DNA of 64,000 nucleotides from Forficula auricularia (Eukaryota > Arthropoda > Insecta > Dermaptera > Forficulidae). Below, piece after piece: positions 10,809-21,850 of the stretch. Numbering within the stretch: position 1 is the first letter of the stretch; every line of letters starts with the position of its first letter. Location: positions 248,001 through 312,000 of the forward strand of contig JALMQS010000850.1 of assembly GCA_024734495.1 (NCBI GenBank), read 5' to 3'. The notes below the pieces were generated by a model. That model was not told the origin of the DNA. It made no database searches and was given only the letters and a program-made list of their open reading frames with translations. The position numbers and the translations under genes are program-made.

Positions 10809-11005
10809 AATGGAGTCCTCGAGGATGCGGATTTACGTGAAATCGGCGTCGATAACGAAACGGATCGAAAAACAATCCTCGAGGCAGTCAAATTGTTACC
10901 GAAACGTTTACCGCTGCCACCAAACACAATGTCTAAAATCGGAGCCGACGCTGTGGACACCTGGCTACAGGAGATACAGCTGCAATGTTATCAGGAGACA
11001 TTTCG
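10809..11005 (+). CDS. ANKS1: ANKS1-like gene, exon 3 (end of SAM 1, start of SAM 2)
   Basis: The acceptor TTTCTAG ends at 10808 and the frame is phase 0. It reads NGVLEDADLREIGVDNETDR then KTILEAVKLLPKRLPLPP. VLEDADLREIGV is the hallmark helix 4-5 region of SAM domains (the LREIGI motif), and the R.KIL.A...L pattern is helix 5. The short linker PLPPNTMSKIG leads into the second SAM, ADAVDTWLQEIQLQCYQETF, with the W..Q.I.L..Y helix-1 pattern. The donor CG/GTAAAT at 11006 leaves phase 2. A C at 11076 completes the Arg codon. The tandem SAM layout is diagnostic for ANKS1. Confidence 0.92.
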
Positions 11006-11075
11006 GTAAATTAATCGCCCAATTTCAACAAAAAAGCTAAATATTTCAGTAATAATTGTATTGTAATTTGTGTAG
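11006..11075 (+). other. ANKS1 70-base intron
   Basis: GTAAAT at the 5' end and TTGTGTAG at the 3' end, phase 2. It is the only short intron in the SAM region and lacks repeats. Confidence 0.85.
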
Positions 11076-11313
11076 CAAACACTTGTATACGGACATGATG
11101 CGTGTGGGTCGCATCTGGGAGGTGGAGCTGACGGCCGTGCTGGAGATACCGAAGGTGGGACACCGGAAAAGAATCCTGGCCTCGGTGGGGGCTCCACCGG
11201 CACCTGCCACCCTCACCAGGGCAAAGCAACAGCCCTCCACCGCCCCCACCGCCTCCACTACAAATACACCACCGCCCAAATTAGAACAACTCAACGCAGA
11301 TCTACATCAATTG
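11076..11313 (+). CDS. ANKS1: ANKS1-like gene, exon 4 (rest of SAM 2 and linker)
   Basis: The first base completes the Arg of ETFR. KHLYTDMMRVGRIWEVELTA continues SAM 2, and VLEIPKVGHRKRILASVG is the conserved SAM-2 terminus (GHRKRI). An Ala/Pro/Thr-rich linker follows (APPAPATLTRAKQQPSTAPT), then PPPKLEQLNADLHQL. The donor is TTG/GTGAGT at 11314, phase 0. The exon is more GC-rich than its surroundings. Several overlapping ORFs on the other strand (10991-11294) are shadows of this composition. The intron that follows is 11 kb long and almost wholly mobile DNA. Confidence 0.92.
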
Positions 11314-11421
11314 GTGAGTAGACAAAAAAAATATTTTCAAATTAAATGGTTTAATTCGAGGGATGAACCTCGACCTAAAGTCGTGTACACCTACTTTCAC
11401 TTCCACTTTCATTTCCAAGTA

Positions 11422-11825
11422 TTGGATTGGGGAATAAGTTCGTTCGGTTTTTTTTCAAAGAGCTTTCTTTAAACAAAAAACAATAATTATAACAATAAAT
11501 TAATCAGTTATGTATTCGCCGTTACTGTTTAAAACCTCCTCCCATCTCTCGATCAATTTTTTGATGCCGTTCCGCCAAAAATCGCCCGGTCTGATGTCGA
11601 AGAAGTTGTTGAGCCAGTTTTTGAGGTCCGCTTCGCCGTCGAAGGTAACACCCCTCATTTGATTCGACAAGGAGCGGAAAAGGTGATAATCTGTTGGCGC
11701 AAGGTCCGGAGAGTACTGTGGATGTTGAAGAACCTCCCATTTGAGAAGAAAATATGTCTCATTAAAAAATGTCGAATTTTTCTTTTTTTGCCGTCGGATA
11801 GTTAAATAAAATGTATATTCCAAAA
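11422..11825 (-). mobile_element. Truncated mariner element
   Basis: The left end TTGGATTGGGGAATAAGTTC follows TA at 11420-11421 and looks like a mariner inverted terminus. The minus strand carries the transposase C-terminus. The other terminus is not found near 11825, so the copy is cut. Confidence 0.75.
11500..11823 (-). pseudogene. mariner transposase C-terminal fragment
   Basis: The reverse frame reads WEVLQHPQYSPDLAPTDYHL then FRSLSNQMRGVTFDGEADLK, and ends WEEVLNSNGEYITD before the stop. The HPxYSPDLAPxDYHLF block holds the third acidic residue of the mariner DD34D catalytic triad, and the ending matches mariner transposases (IERWEEVVNxNGEYI). Only about 80 of the usual ~345 residues are recognisable. 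The first ~25 residues before WEVL do not look like transposase and probably reflect the deletion junction. Not functional alone. Confidence 0.85.
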
Positions 11826-12529
11826 TCGAGTTCAGTAATTTTAAGTATATTTAGTGCACATCTTCACTTGTCGCTAATAATGGAAACATGAGTATAGGCT
11901 TAAATTTTTAAAAAGGCGGCCATGTCAATTTTTAATTTTTTATTTATTAATAATTGTTACTTTTTTAAATTATCTTATATTAAAATAAAATTTTAATAAT
12001 TTATTTATAAACAAAATGACACCTTATTTTTGCAAATCGGTTAATTATTAACCGAGTTACTGATTAGTTTATAGTTATGGTTAGTTATCCTTAAGTAAAT
12101 GAAAAAAAAGATGGTGCCGGATTCAACAACCAATTGTTTGAATTTTCATTTGTTAATTAATTTGACAAGAGAGTTGAATAAATCGATGTAAGATGGCAGC
12201 ATTAGAAAATGAACCAAGTTCAAATTCAAATATTTAAAATTCGATGATGGCCGATTTTATCTCAACCAGTTAACTTTGACTAACCTATAATAATAAAAAT
12301 AAAAATACCATCATAACTCAATTAACTGTCAACCGATTTTCAAAATTAAGGTGTCATTTTATTCAGAATAAAATGTTTAATATTTTATTAAATAGAAGAT
12401 AATTTTATAAAACTAACTAATGAGATATAAAGGATTGAATAATTGAGATGTAGCCAACATAGTCAATTTTGAGATTATATATTCCCTATAATTTTTTACT
12501 ACTTTTTACTTTTTTTTACTACTTTAGAC

Positions 12530-12806
12530 TGAGGTTCTTTCGTTGACCATTTTAAATCCTGAAGAAGGTGGATCCTTAGAATTGTCGGATTTTTTAAGAT
12601 AATGAAATTGATACTCTAATAAATTATTTTATAGAAAAATACCTTTAATTAATTAAATTGTCAAATTCTAATATATAATAATATTTGTAATGATCTATTA
12701 GTGGAATTTAAAATAAAAAAAAACCAATTAATTTTATTAAAAGAAAATTGAAAAAAATGTAATTATAAATTTTTATTCAAACAACCACCTGTGAATAATT
12801 ATTTCA
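12530..12806 (+). repeat. Dispersed repeat, copy 2
   Basis: Near-identical to 2493-2770. Here the first 70 bases read CCTGAAGAAGGTGGATCCTT then AGAATTGTC, a short hairpin variant of the possible hammerhead remnant. Confidence 0.7.
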
Positions 12807-12813
12807 AATAGTA

Positions 12814-13589
12814 GGGGGAAGTGGGGGAATATCGACTACTTAAGCTCTGTTAAAATATCAAGTATTAATCTTGGTAATAAGATGCTCAAAACACTCAAAT
12901 TGCTTGGTTACTTTATCTATTATGAGTTTCTTCTATTTGATTTGCAAACAATCAAAAGTTTTTTATAAGGTACTTTTTTAAAAAAAGGAAAAATATGGAG
13001 TAATTTCGACCGGTAGGGTAATATCGATCATGGTGGAGGGCAAAATCGACCAAGCAGTAATATTTTGAAATAAATTTAATTTTAACATTTTAACATTAAT
13101 TTTAACATTGCAACATTAGTAATGTTTATATTTATTACGCACTTGATTTAAAATAGTTATTACCCCATACCTACCAAGTGTAAATATTAGGTTGGGTAAT
13201 ATCGATCACCGGAGGGTAACATCAACCAGCATTATTGATTTTACCCGAACCAATACACTTAACATTAAAATTTTTTTTACAAAAAGTATACTTAGATTAA
13301 AAATGGACCAAATTAGACCCAAATTATTTAAAAATATACGCTGTATCCTAGGGACGTAAAATGCAATACATTTAGAAAATATAAAAGTATTATTTCCTTA
13401 ATAAGACCATCATAATTTTAATAAGAATAGTCTAGACATCAGCAAAACTAACAGCATCTAGACAAGACGAGTGCAGGCACAGTACTAACCATATAAATTA
13501 GTCTCTAAATTTCGCTAGTATGTCATTCTGTTTATGAGATTTTAAACTGGCCGATTTTGCCCGGTGGTCGATATTCCCCCACTTTCCTC
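12814..13589. mobile_element. TA-flanked DNA element with AATATCGACC iterations
   Basis: GGGGGAAGTGGGGGAATATCG at the left and its near-complement at the right, with TA on each side (12812-12813, 13590-13591). The motif GGTAATATCGACC or close variants recurs inside at about 13010, 13195 and 13215. Such subterminal repeats may be transposase-binding sites. No ORF. Confidence 0.7.
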
Positions 13590-14879
13590 TATATAACTAT
13601 ATGAAACTCAAAATCACCAAAATGTGACTTAGGCCCGTTTTTGAATAAACGTATCAACTATTTTTTCAAATTTCATAAAATTCCATAAACGGAGATATTC
13701 TCCCGAAAAACGTTTGAATTTTTGAATAAATTCTGGTTTGACTGTAATTTCTAGCAAAGTCAAATTACTAATATATAGAATTTTATAGAAATCCCATCAC
13801 TCTGAGGTGATATAAATGTGCATAGAAGAGAAGTCAGAGTGAGAGAGAAGGGGCTCGGAGGGAGGGGGGGGTCTACTTGCCCACATTTATTCCAATTACT
13901 CTTAATTGACCACCAGGAAACAATTTACACACTAAAACAAAAAACACACATTGAGAGAGAAAAAAAGCGTATAAACCATACGCATGGCAGAATCAGCGAG
14001 TGAGCAAGAGTGGGATGATGAATTGGGGGGTACAAGGGGTACAAGGGGGGTAGAAAAAGCCAGGCGTAAAGGGCACAAAGCAACATATACATATATAAAT
14101 GTACATATACATATATATATAAACATAGAATGAAATCTAATTGAAATAAAAAATAAATAAATAAATAAAAAAGAATTAAATTAACTCTTGAGTTTATATA
14201 TATATATATATATATATATTGTGAGTGAACGAATTTTAAAAATAAATAAATAAATAAAATACAAACTCTAATGGATTGGGCTGTTGTTTGCTGCTGACTC
14301 TCTCTCTCTCTCTCTCATTGGTAAAAAAAAATTCAAATTGATTTTCCAATTTGCACATTTAATGAAAAATTAACCTTTGGCAATTGTTTATTTTTTAAAT
14401 TTTATACGAATTACTTTCGCCATTTTGGAAATTGGTATTATATCATTATCTCTTTCTCTTTCACTCTTTTTTTGGTATGTGTGTGTGTCTGTATGTCTTT
14501 CCCATTCTCTTTTCGCTCATGCTAGAGAATCAATTTTCCTCTTCGTGGCTTAGAGAGAGAGAGAGAATAAATAAATATAAATTGTATTTCTATTCTGATA
14601 TTAGGTATATATATAGGTATATTGATAGGTATCGGATCTTCGGATATTAAAAAAAAAAAATAAGCCGATTCATATTTGAAGAAATCTTTTTTTATCAGTA
14701 AAATAAATCAGAAAATTCTTCTTTTTTTTTAGGGTTTAATTCAGTGTCGGATTTATCCGTATATACCAGCTGCGAATCCCGCCTTAGGGTTTTAAAATAA
14801 TAATTTAAATTTCCTGATTTTAGTAAATTTTATTTGTCCATAATGTGTATTAATTCGAAAGTTTGGATTCGATTTTTTT

Positions 14880-15118
14880 TTATCTTTCAACAACGTTTCG
14901 TCGACTTTGTCGACTTCTTCAGGACTTCTACAATTATAAGAACATTAGCCTCTCCATTGTATTTTTCCCGGGGAAATTTTTCACAAGGGTGGTTTCCCAT
15001 TGCCTTCCCTAAGGTAATCAGATTATAACCTGTCAAATATTTGCAGAGAGTCGGGCTTGTACCCGCACTAGCATGATTAGAAGGAATACATTTTAACCAT
15101 CCAGCCAACCTGACTCCT
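14880..15118 (-). mobile_element. tRNA-headed SINE ending in a hammerhead-like motif
   Basis: Minus strand: A-box-like TTGGCTGGATGG near 15105 and B-box-like GGTACAAGCCC near 15055. Then a body with GGGAAGGCAATGGGAAACCA, and a 3' end with the hammerhead core at 14892-14926 followed by GATAAAAAAAAA. The head resembles Pol III SINEs. A hammerhead at the 3' end of a tRNA-type SINE is unusual. Confidence 0.65.
14892..14926 (-). ncRNA. Hammerhead ribozyme-like motif (SINE tail), perfect stem II
   Basis: Minus strand: CTGAAGA (14922-14916), A, GTCGAC-AAA-GTCGAC (6 bp, perfect), GAAA (14899-14896), then CGTTG. A15.1-U16.1 and C-G give a loopless two-pair stem III and put U at the cleavage position, a less favoured H residue. 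Confidence 0.65.
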
Positions 15119-15244
15119 CTTTTAAATTATTATTTTAAAACCCACTATTAATTTATGACAAATAAAATTTATTAAAATTAGGAAATTTAAATTATTGTAA
15201 ATTGTTTTTTTTTTTTTTTAATATATTTGGTGAGTTGATTTTTT

Positions 15245-17010
15245 GAAAAAATTCAAACACGCTTTATATTAGCTTCACCTGTATGTATCTATCTATGTAT
15301 TTATGTATTTTTTTAGGGTTTTATTCAGTGTCGGATTTATCCGTATATACCAGCTGCGAATCCCGCCTTAGGGTTTTAAAATAATAATTTAAATTCCTGA
15401 TTTCAGTAAATTTTATTTGTCATGAACTATTATAGTCGGTTGTAGAACAATAATTTAACTACTTAAGGGTCAATCCATTTCAAATCGCCCAATATAAATA
15501 AAATTTGTCGCTTATGATTTTTTATTTTCTTGATATTTTTATCATCAGGTCCCTATAGGTAGACATTCACAAAACACTACTTGAAAAAAATTTATATGTC
15601 ATAGTTTTTTTTTTGGCAGGCATTTTTATAATGGTGGTTGGGCATATTTTAATAAAAAAACTTGGTTTGCGGAAAATTTAATTGCCAAGCTATTTTTAAA
15701 GATAGCAGAATAATTAAAAAACCAGTGTGTTCAGCATGAAATGAACTTCAGGTATACATTATTTTAATTTTTCTATCATGCAAGAGAATCAGTCAACCTC
15801 TTTCTGTAAAAACTCGGAAAAATATACCAATCGTTACTTTTTAAGACCATGAAGTTTTATGAAGAAAAAGAGCCTCACTAATAATAAGTTATTTCTGTGT
15901 TGTATACTTATATAACTACCTGCAGTATAAGTTTTAGTCCTGGGAATGCACTCGTTTTTTTTTCTAGAACTTTTCAAAAATGGCCGAAAACCTATTAATG
16001 CCAATTTTCTCAGGTCAATATCTGAAAAGGGACTGAATGTAAAAGATTGAAAATTTTACAGAATGTTCTTTATACAAATAGGAATATCTCACAAGAAAAA
16101 TTTTGACTGAGAATCAACTACATTTAGAGTAATAGTGGAGTGAATTTCAATAAAAACGTCACCTTTCTACACGCTCGTGCTGTGCCAAGTTAGAAAACAA
16201 GGGCTTAAAATTATTACAATTGACATTGGGCGAATGATGATCAATTTAAATGAAATTATATAAAAATAATAAAAATAAATACTTCTATTAAATTCCGCAA
16301 ACTTTTCTCTATAAAAATATTTAAGACTAAAAAAGTAAAAAATTTATTTAAAAAAAACAAACTAAAAATCAGTCTTCAAAAAGTACAAAATAATGTAATA
16401 CTTAATCAATAAGCGTGGGACGCAGAAGCATGTAGTTTTAATTAATTTCTACAAAGTGCCCCACGCTTGTTGATTAAGTATTACATTATTTTGTACTGTT
16501 TAGCAGTTTTTTAGTTTTTTTTAAATTATAATTTATTTTTTGCTTTTTAGTCTTAATTATTTTTATAGAGAAAAGTTTGCGGAATTTAACAGAATGAAAT
16601 GTAATTATTTTTATTATTTTTAAATAATTTCATTTAAATTGAATAAGTAAACAATTATTTTTATAGAGAAATGTTTGCGGAATTTAACAGAACAAAACTC
16701 ATATTAATAAATACATAGATAGATACATATTATACATATACATACAGGTGAAGATAATATAAAGCGTGAAAAAAAAGACACTCACACTCTTAGATTTGAT
16801 TAAGTAGTTAAATTATTGTTATAAAACCGACTAATAGTTCATGACAAATATAATTTACTAAAATCAGGAAATTTAAATTATTATTTTAAAACCCTAAGAC
16901 GGGATTCGCAGCTGGTATGTACGGATAAATCCGACACTGAATAAAACCCTTAAAAAATACATAAATACATAGATACATACAGGTGAAGATAATATAAAGC
17001 GTGTAAAAAT
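15245..17010. repeat. 1.77-kb foldback element
   Basis: Outer arms 15245-15460 and 16795-17010 are complementary (CACGCTTTATATTAGCTTCA against TGAAGATAATATAAAGCGTG; GACTAATAGTTCATGACAAA type sequence in both). An inner inverted pair lies at 16255-16350 and 16520-16700. The unpaired stretch 15470-16220 has no recognisable coding. Confidence 0.65.
16378..16500. mobile_element. Hairpin MITE, copy 1
   Basis: AAAAGTACAAAATAATGTAA and its complement bracket a short loop with GCGTGGGACGC and GTGCCCCACGC. The same hairpin sits at the centre of a different foldback at 51037-51163. Confidence 0.75.
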
Positions 17011-18061
17011 AAGATGGAATTTTTTCAAAAAATCATCTCACTGGTTGAACCATATTATACGATAAATATAAAAAATACATATAAAATCAACTGGACTTTC
17101 ACATTTTCATTTATTTGAAGTCATCGAAACACTACTAATTTACACCCACTTCCTTTATTTCGTTTTTCTTTTCTCAAAAACGGCTCCAACAATTTTTGAG
17201 AAAAAAAAAACGAAAAATCTTTCATGTAAATGTCCCTTCTTCTATCACATTTAGGGAACGCGGTGTTGGTTTTATGGTAGAAACACTGTTAAAATTAAAT
17301 TAGGTTGGAGTTGGTGGTGTTTCACAAGGAGAAAATTAAAATACAAAGAGATTTTTGGTTTACTCTATATGATGTCGGAAGCTTTCTTAACTCATCGTCA
17401 GGAGAACATTGACTAAAGATAACATGAAAATAAATGAACAGAGATTACTATTTATTTTTAATATGATGGACAGTTATTTATGACTTACTGTAAATATGAA
17501 ATAATTATCAGAGGGATGGAATGGCACTTAGAGCCGAAAGAACAGATGTAGGGGACAAGGGGGCTGGAATAAGAAAAGATATTTATACTTGGAAGTTGCC
17601 GAAAATTATGTATGTGTATGTGCAGGGCAATGGGCTATGGAATGCAATGAGGGTGCATAGCGACAATTTCATCTCTTATTTTCGTATTTAAAAAATAAAA
17701 ATAAAAATTAAAAATTAAAAATAAACCCACCATACACTCTCATCGCACTCCAATCTCCAAATTAAATATCATTGATTAAGATGTCAATTTTGTGGTGAAG
17801 TTTGTCAAGTCAATGATATTTTAATTTGAATTGGGTGCGATGGAGAGTGTATGGTTGGTTTATTTTTATTTTTTATTTTTTTAAATAGAAAATAAGAGAT
17901 GACATTTTCGCTATGCACCCTCATTGCATTCCATAGTTTGTTGCCCTACTTTTATATACACATACATAATTTTTCGGCAACTTCCAAGTATAAATATCTT
18001 AGTGAATAGAGTAAAGGGGTGTGTAGCTTCACGAGTGCAATAGAAATAAAACTCTGAGGTT

Positions 18062-18110
18062 TATACAAACTCAGAGATGTTTCGGACTATTAGTCCATCA
18101 TCAGGAGTTT
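18062..18110 (-). ncRNA. Hammerhead-like motif, family A reversed monomer
   Basis: Minus strand CTGATGA (18104-18098), T, GGACT-AAT-AGTCC (5 bp), GAAA (18083-18080), then CATCTCTGAG. Stem I can pair AAACTC with GAGTTT. Stem III is poorly defined. Confidence 0.6.
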
Positions 18111-18134
18111 ACAAGACAATACGGTATTGTCTTG

Positions 18135-18178
18135 TAAAACTCCTGATGATTGACTAATAATCCGAAATATATTGAGCT
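18135..18178 (+). ncRNA. Hammerhead-like motif, family A direct monomer
   Basis: CTGATGA at 18143-18149, a hairpin with mismatches (TTGACTAATAATCC), GAAA at 18164-18167, TATATT and then GAGC. The flanks AACTC and GAG can form stem I. A third monomer at 18262-18305 has a damaged core (CTGAAGGA) with GAAA at 18297. Confidence 0.55.
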
Positions 18179-19246
18179 TGTATAAACCTCTTTGAGTTTT
18201 ATTTCATTCACTGTGAAACTGCACACTCCTTTACTCTATTGACCAGTATTGTCTTGTAAACTCCCTGAAGGATGGACTAATAATCCGAAATATATTGAGT
18301 TTGTATAAACCTCTTTGAGTTTTTATTTCATTCTTTTCTGTGAAACTACACACCCTTTGCTCTATTAACTAACATCATGTTTCACCTAAAACCTACACCA
18401 CTTTCCATAAGTAAAAATATAAATATCTTTTTCTTTATTCCAGCCGCTTTGTCCCCTACATCTGTTCTTTCGGCTCTAAGGCCATCCCATCCCTCTGATA
18501 ATTATCTTCATATTTACGTACTAAGTCATAAATAACTGTCCATCATATTAAAATAAAAATAAATTCTGTTCATTATTTCATGTTATCTTTAGTCAATGTT
18601 CTCCTGACGATGAGTTAAGAGCTCGGAAATATATAGAGTAAACTAAAAAATCTTCGTATTTTAATTTTTTCTCCCATGTGAAACACCACCAACTCCAACC
18701 CAATTTAATCCCTTCTTCTAGCCTATATCAAGCTTAAGTTTCGAATTTCGTAGCTCTGAGACTTATGGTTGCGAAACGCAGCGGGGGGGGGGGTACATAC
18801 ATACGTACATACGCACTGACCAATGGATTTTGGACCCCTTTTTGGCCTCTGGGGACCACAATTTCCGGTTTTATGTCCTAAATCCGGTTTCCAACTATTA
18901 AGGGCAACGATTCCTTCCACCTAGAAGTTACAAAATGAAATTAACTTTTTTCATCTCTGAGATACAAGCTCTCAAAGAGTCAGGACCCAGACTGGCCATC
19001 GCAATACTCTCCCATTATATTCTATAGAATATAAATGTGAAAGTAAAAATCAATTTACAAAATCAAAATTGAAAACAAAGTCAAAATTGATAACACCAAA
19101 ACTATTTTTTGTTTATTTAGTTTTGGTGTTTTCAATTTTGTTTTGTTAATCATTTGCAAAATAAATGTACAAAAATAAAACCGCGTTCTAATTTGTTTGT
19201 GGTTTACGTTAATCTAGTAGGTATGATACTACTTTATCTGTAAATT

Positions 19247-19355
19247 TATTTAATAGAGTAGGGTGTGTAGTTTCACTCGTGAAACTACACACCCTTTACT
19301 CATTAAATAACATCATGTTTCACCTAAAACCTCACACCACTTTCCATAAGTAAAA
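19247..19355 (+). mobile_element. Family A retroposon, deleted copy
   Basis: Bounded by an exact 14-base duplication TTTATCTGTAAATT (19233-19246 and 19356-19369). It begins AATAGAGTAGGGTGTGTAG, contains TTTCACTCGTGAAA, and ends CCATAAGTAAAA. The hammerhead monomer is missing. Confidence 0.8.
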
Positions 19356-19369
19356 TTTATCTGTAAATT

Positions 19370-20520
19370 AGATTTATTAAAACAACGTACCACCGTCAAA
19401 ACCTGTTTTAATGAGAATTTAAAAGTTTAATGTATCAAACAAATAATTACAAAAAATCAATTTTGCAATATTCATCAAAGTCGCCTAATTTGGCAACGCA
19501 GCACTCAAATTTAAAAAATGCCACACCAAAATGTAGAGAATAAAAAGCCCTTCAAAATGTGGTTTCATTGGACCCCTTTCCCATTTAAGATTTTTGGGGG
19601 GTGAAGAGGGCGATCTAATTTATATGTCAAAATTCTTCCCCCTCGAATACAAATTTGATGTGTCTCAGCTATTTTTGAAATAATTTCCCAGTTTAGCGAT
19701 ACTAGGAGTGGGAAGTTTTCAAATTGACACACAGTATATTTATTTACCTATACCAAATGCTATCTCTTAACATTTAATTTAAAATTTTAATATTAATTAA
19801 GTATTAATAATAAAATATATTGCTTTTGGAAATTTCTAATAAATATTAATAAATATTTAATTTTTTATTATTATTAATTCCCTTCATACACTTTTATTTA
19901 ATTATTTATTTAATATATATATAATCCATTGCTTTGATTTATTTTCAACTTAATTTCAATTAAATTTATATTTCATTTGAACTTTATTTTTTTATCCATC
20001 GCCCCCCCTCCCCCCCCCCTTCATTTTATATTTGATTTTGATTCATGATGTTGTGTTGATTTGAATAAAATTAAAATATCGAGTGAACAATTCGGTAATA
20101 TAATTAAATAGCATTAAGAACCGTTTATTTGTTAATTAAAAATAAATAAAATTGGTCGGATTTTTTTTTTAATGTATTTGTTTTATGTCAAATAAATCAA
20201 TTGGAAATTGTAGCAAGCTTTGCTATTTTTGTATTTAATAGAGAGAGAAAGTTTTTATAACTAAACTTGAGTTAGAGTCCTTGAAAAGTTAATAAATATG
20301 CAAAATAAATTCAGAACTGACCCGCATAAGTTGAGTACACGCAATAATAATTAGTAGCAACAAACTATGACGTCTTATCGCAACAACATCTGTTCCTTGA
20401 ATTCCTATTAATTTAAAATTAACAAAATGAAAAACAACTGATATTTTTGTTTAATTTTTAAATATGAAAAATTGTAAAAAATAATTACATAATTTTTAAA
20501 TAGAGAATTATTCTAGTCAC
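19370..20520. other. AT-rich intron sequence, no feature recognised
   Basis: Poly-A/T tracts, a C run near 20003-20020 and no open frame, tRNA or clear inverted repeat. Confidence 0.5.
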
Positions 20521-20571
20521 ATTGTTTTTTTATTAGGAAAGTTTTAGGGTAGTTCTGATTTGTTGCATATA

Positions 20572-20858
20572 CAGGGTGGTCCCGAATTCATGGTACAAAC
20601 TTTAATGGTAGGTACAGGACATTGTAACAATGAGTTATTGTATAGGAATGTATAGTGTAATAAGTATATGTAATATGTATATGTATGTATAGTGTAATAG
20701 TAATATAGTGTATAATGTATGTATAATGTATAGCCGTTATTTCCCCTGTTTACGCCTCACCGCGTCACTTGCGACTATACATTCCTATACAATAACTCAT
20801 TGTTACAATGTCCTGTACCTACCATTAACGTTTGCACCATGAATTCGGGACCACCCTG
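20572..20858. mobile_element. TA-flanked hairpin MITE
   Basis: CAGGGTGGTCCCGAATTCAT and its complement form long arms, with TA at 20570-20571 and 20859-20860. The solo arm near 3330 lacks it. Tc1/mariner-type by TSD. Confidence 0.8.
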
Positions 20859-21532
20859 TATATGGTTTTTGGGGCACTGAATTCAAATCTGAGGTCTCCC
20901 GCCAAAATCTCGTGACGCAACATTGTAGAAAATTTCCATTTTTTTGGCGGTTTTTTGCTTATAATTCGAAAATTATCAACTTTTCATAAATAACCTTCCT
21001 ATTCAAAATAAAAATTCATCAAATTTACTACAAATTTCATTGTTTAGGATTTTTTTTCCAACCAACCTCTCAAGCGGAGAATCCAAGTTTTCGACCTCGG
21101 CGCCCCCCAGGATCACCCAAAAACTCACACTTTTTTCTATATTTTCCCATTTTGAACATGAAGGAGCACGTTTTCGACAAAGACCATTCTATACATTTTT
21201 AAACTAGATTGAATTTGCTACTATTCAAACAAAGTTTCATCCTAATTGGATAAATGGCAACCCGTGCCTCAATGAGGTTGAATTTTGAAAAACTACAATT
21301 TAACACAAAAGTGGCCCAAGTAAACGTTCAAGTCAACAAAATTTCCTAGAGAATTGGATAGAAATAAAGTTTCTAAGATGAGTGGTTTTCATTTTATGAA
21401 GGAAAAAATATAAATTTTTTCATAACTTCAACCTCATTGCGGCACTGGTTACAAATATCCAATTAAGATGAAACTGTGTTTGAATTGTAGCAAATTTAAT
21501 CTAGTTTAAAAATATATAGATTGGTCTTTGTC

Positions 21533-21850
21533 CAAGAACTTCTTCATTTGTAAGTTCCTGGAAGAATCGGAGAAAGAAGAACCTTGTGGAAGAGTCTGAA
21601 GAAGAGAAGAGGTCAGATGATGGGGCACATACTGAGACATGGGGGACTGCTTAGGGATATCTTGGAGGGGGAGGTGGGAAAGAAAAGGGGAAGGGGAAGA
21701 CCCAGATTAGAATATTTCAACCAAATAATTGGTGATATGGGATACCAGACATTTAGAGAGGTCAAACAGCTGGCGGGGGACAGAGTCGAGTGGAAACGGA
21801 TTGTTGCATCAAACCAGTCTTAGAACTGTATACTCAATGATGATGATGAT
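21533..21850 (+). mobile_element. 5'-truncated LINE 3' end
   Basis: A 10-base duplication GGTCTTTGTC lies at 21523-21532 and 21851-21860. The insert ends with (GAT)n after the ORF stop, typical of some LINE 3' termini. It holds only the C-terminal RT-ORF fragment. Confidence 0.8.
21560..21823 (+). pseudogene. LINE ORF2 C-terminal fragment
   Basis: In frame it reads RRTLWKSLKKRRGQMMGHIL then RHGGLLRDILEGEVGKKRGR, and GRPRLEYFNQIIGD...GYQTFREVKQLAGDRVEWK to the stop. The R..MMGHILRH, EG...GKRGRGRPR and LA.DR..W pattern is the conserved extreme C-terminus of many non-LTR retrotransposon proteins, seen in arthropod RTE-like and related elements. The apparent start is not a real initiation codon. 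5' truncation accounts for the rest. Clade assignment is not attempted. Confidence 0.8.

Larger units (their letters stand above)
14734..15225. repeat. Palindromic repeat interrupted by a SINE
   Basis: AATAATTTAAATTTCCTGATTTTAG-type arms at 14795-14840 and 15120-15200 are complementary. The CAGTGTCGGATTTATCCG segment recurs at 15325 and reversed at 16920. The SINE at 14880-15118 sits between the arms. Confidence 0.6.
18001..18417 (+). mobile_element. Hammerhead-bearing short retroposon, family A (multimer)
   Basis: Flanked by a 12-base duplication TATAAATATCTT (17989-18000 and 18418-18429), with the empty site present in the paired foldback arm at 17580-17610. It starts near AATAGAGTAAAGGGGTGTG and ends CCATAAGTAAAAA. 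It contains one reversed and two direct ~118-base monomers, each with a hammerhead-like core. Variable-length TSD plus an A-rich end indicate target-primed retrotransposition. Confidence 0.8.
17306..18700. repeat. 1.4-kb foldback interrupted by a hammerhead retroposon
   Basis: The left arm 17306-17860 (GGAGTTGGTGGTGTTTCAC, GAACAGATGTAGGGGACAAG) is complementary to 17870-18700. The right arm is split at 18001-18417 by the insertion; the left arm shows the empty site (AAGATATTTATACTTGGAAG). Decayed CTGACGA...GGAAA cores lie at 17395 (minus) and 18604 (plus). Confidence 0.75.

Noticed and set aside
10991..11294. Overlapping minus-strand ORFs opposite ANKS1 exon 4
   Set aside because: They mirror the GC-rich exon. 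The plus strand has a SAM domain and splice sites.
17371..17401. Functional hammerhead at 17.4 kb (minus)
   Set aside because: CTGACGA is present but the GAAA segment is lost and stem II is disrupted. Kept only as a decayed trace.
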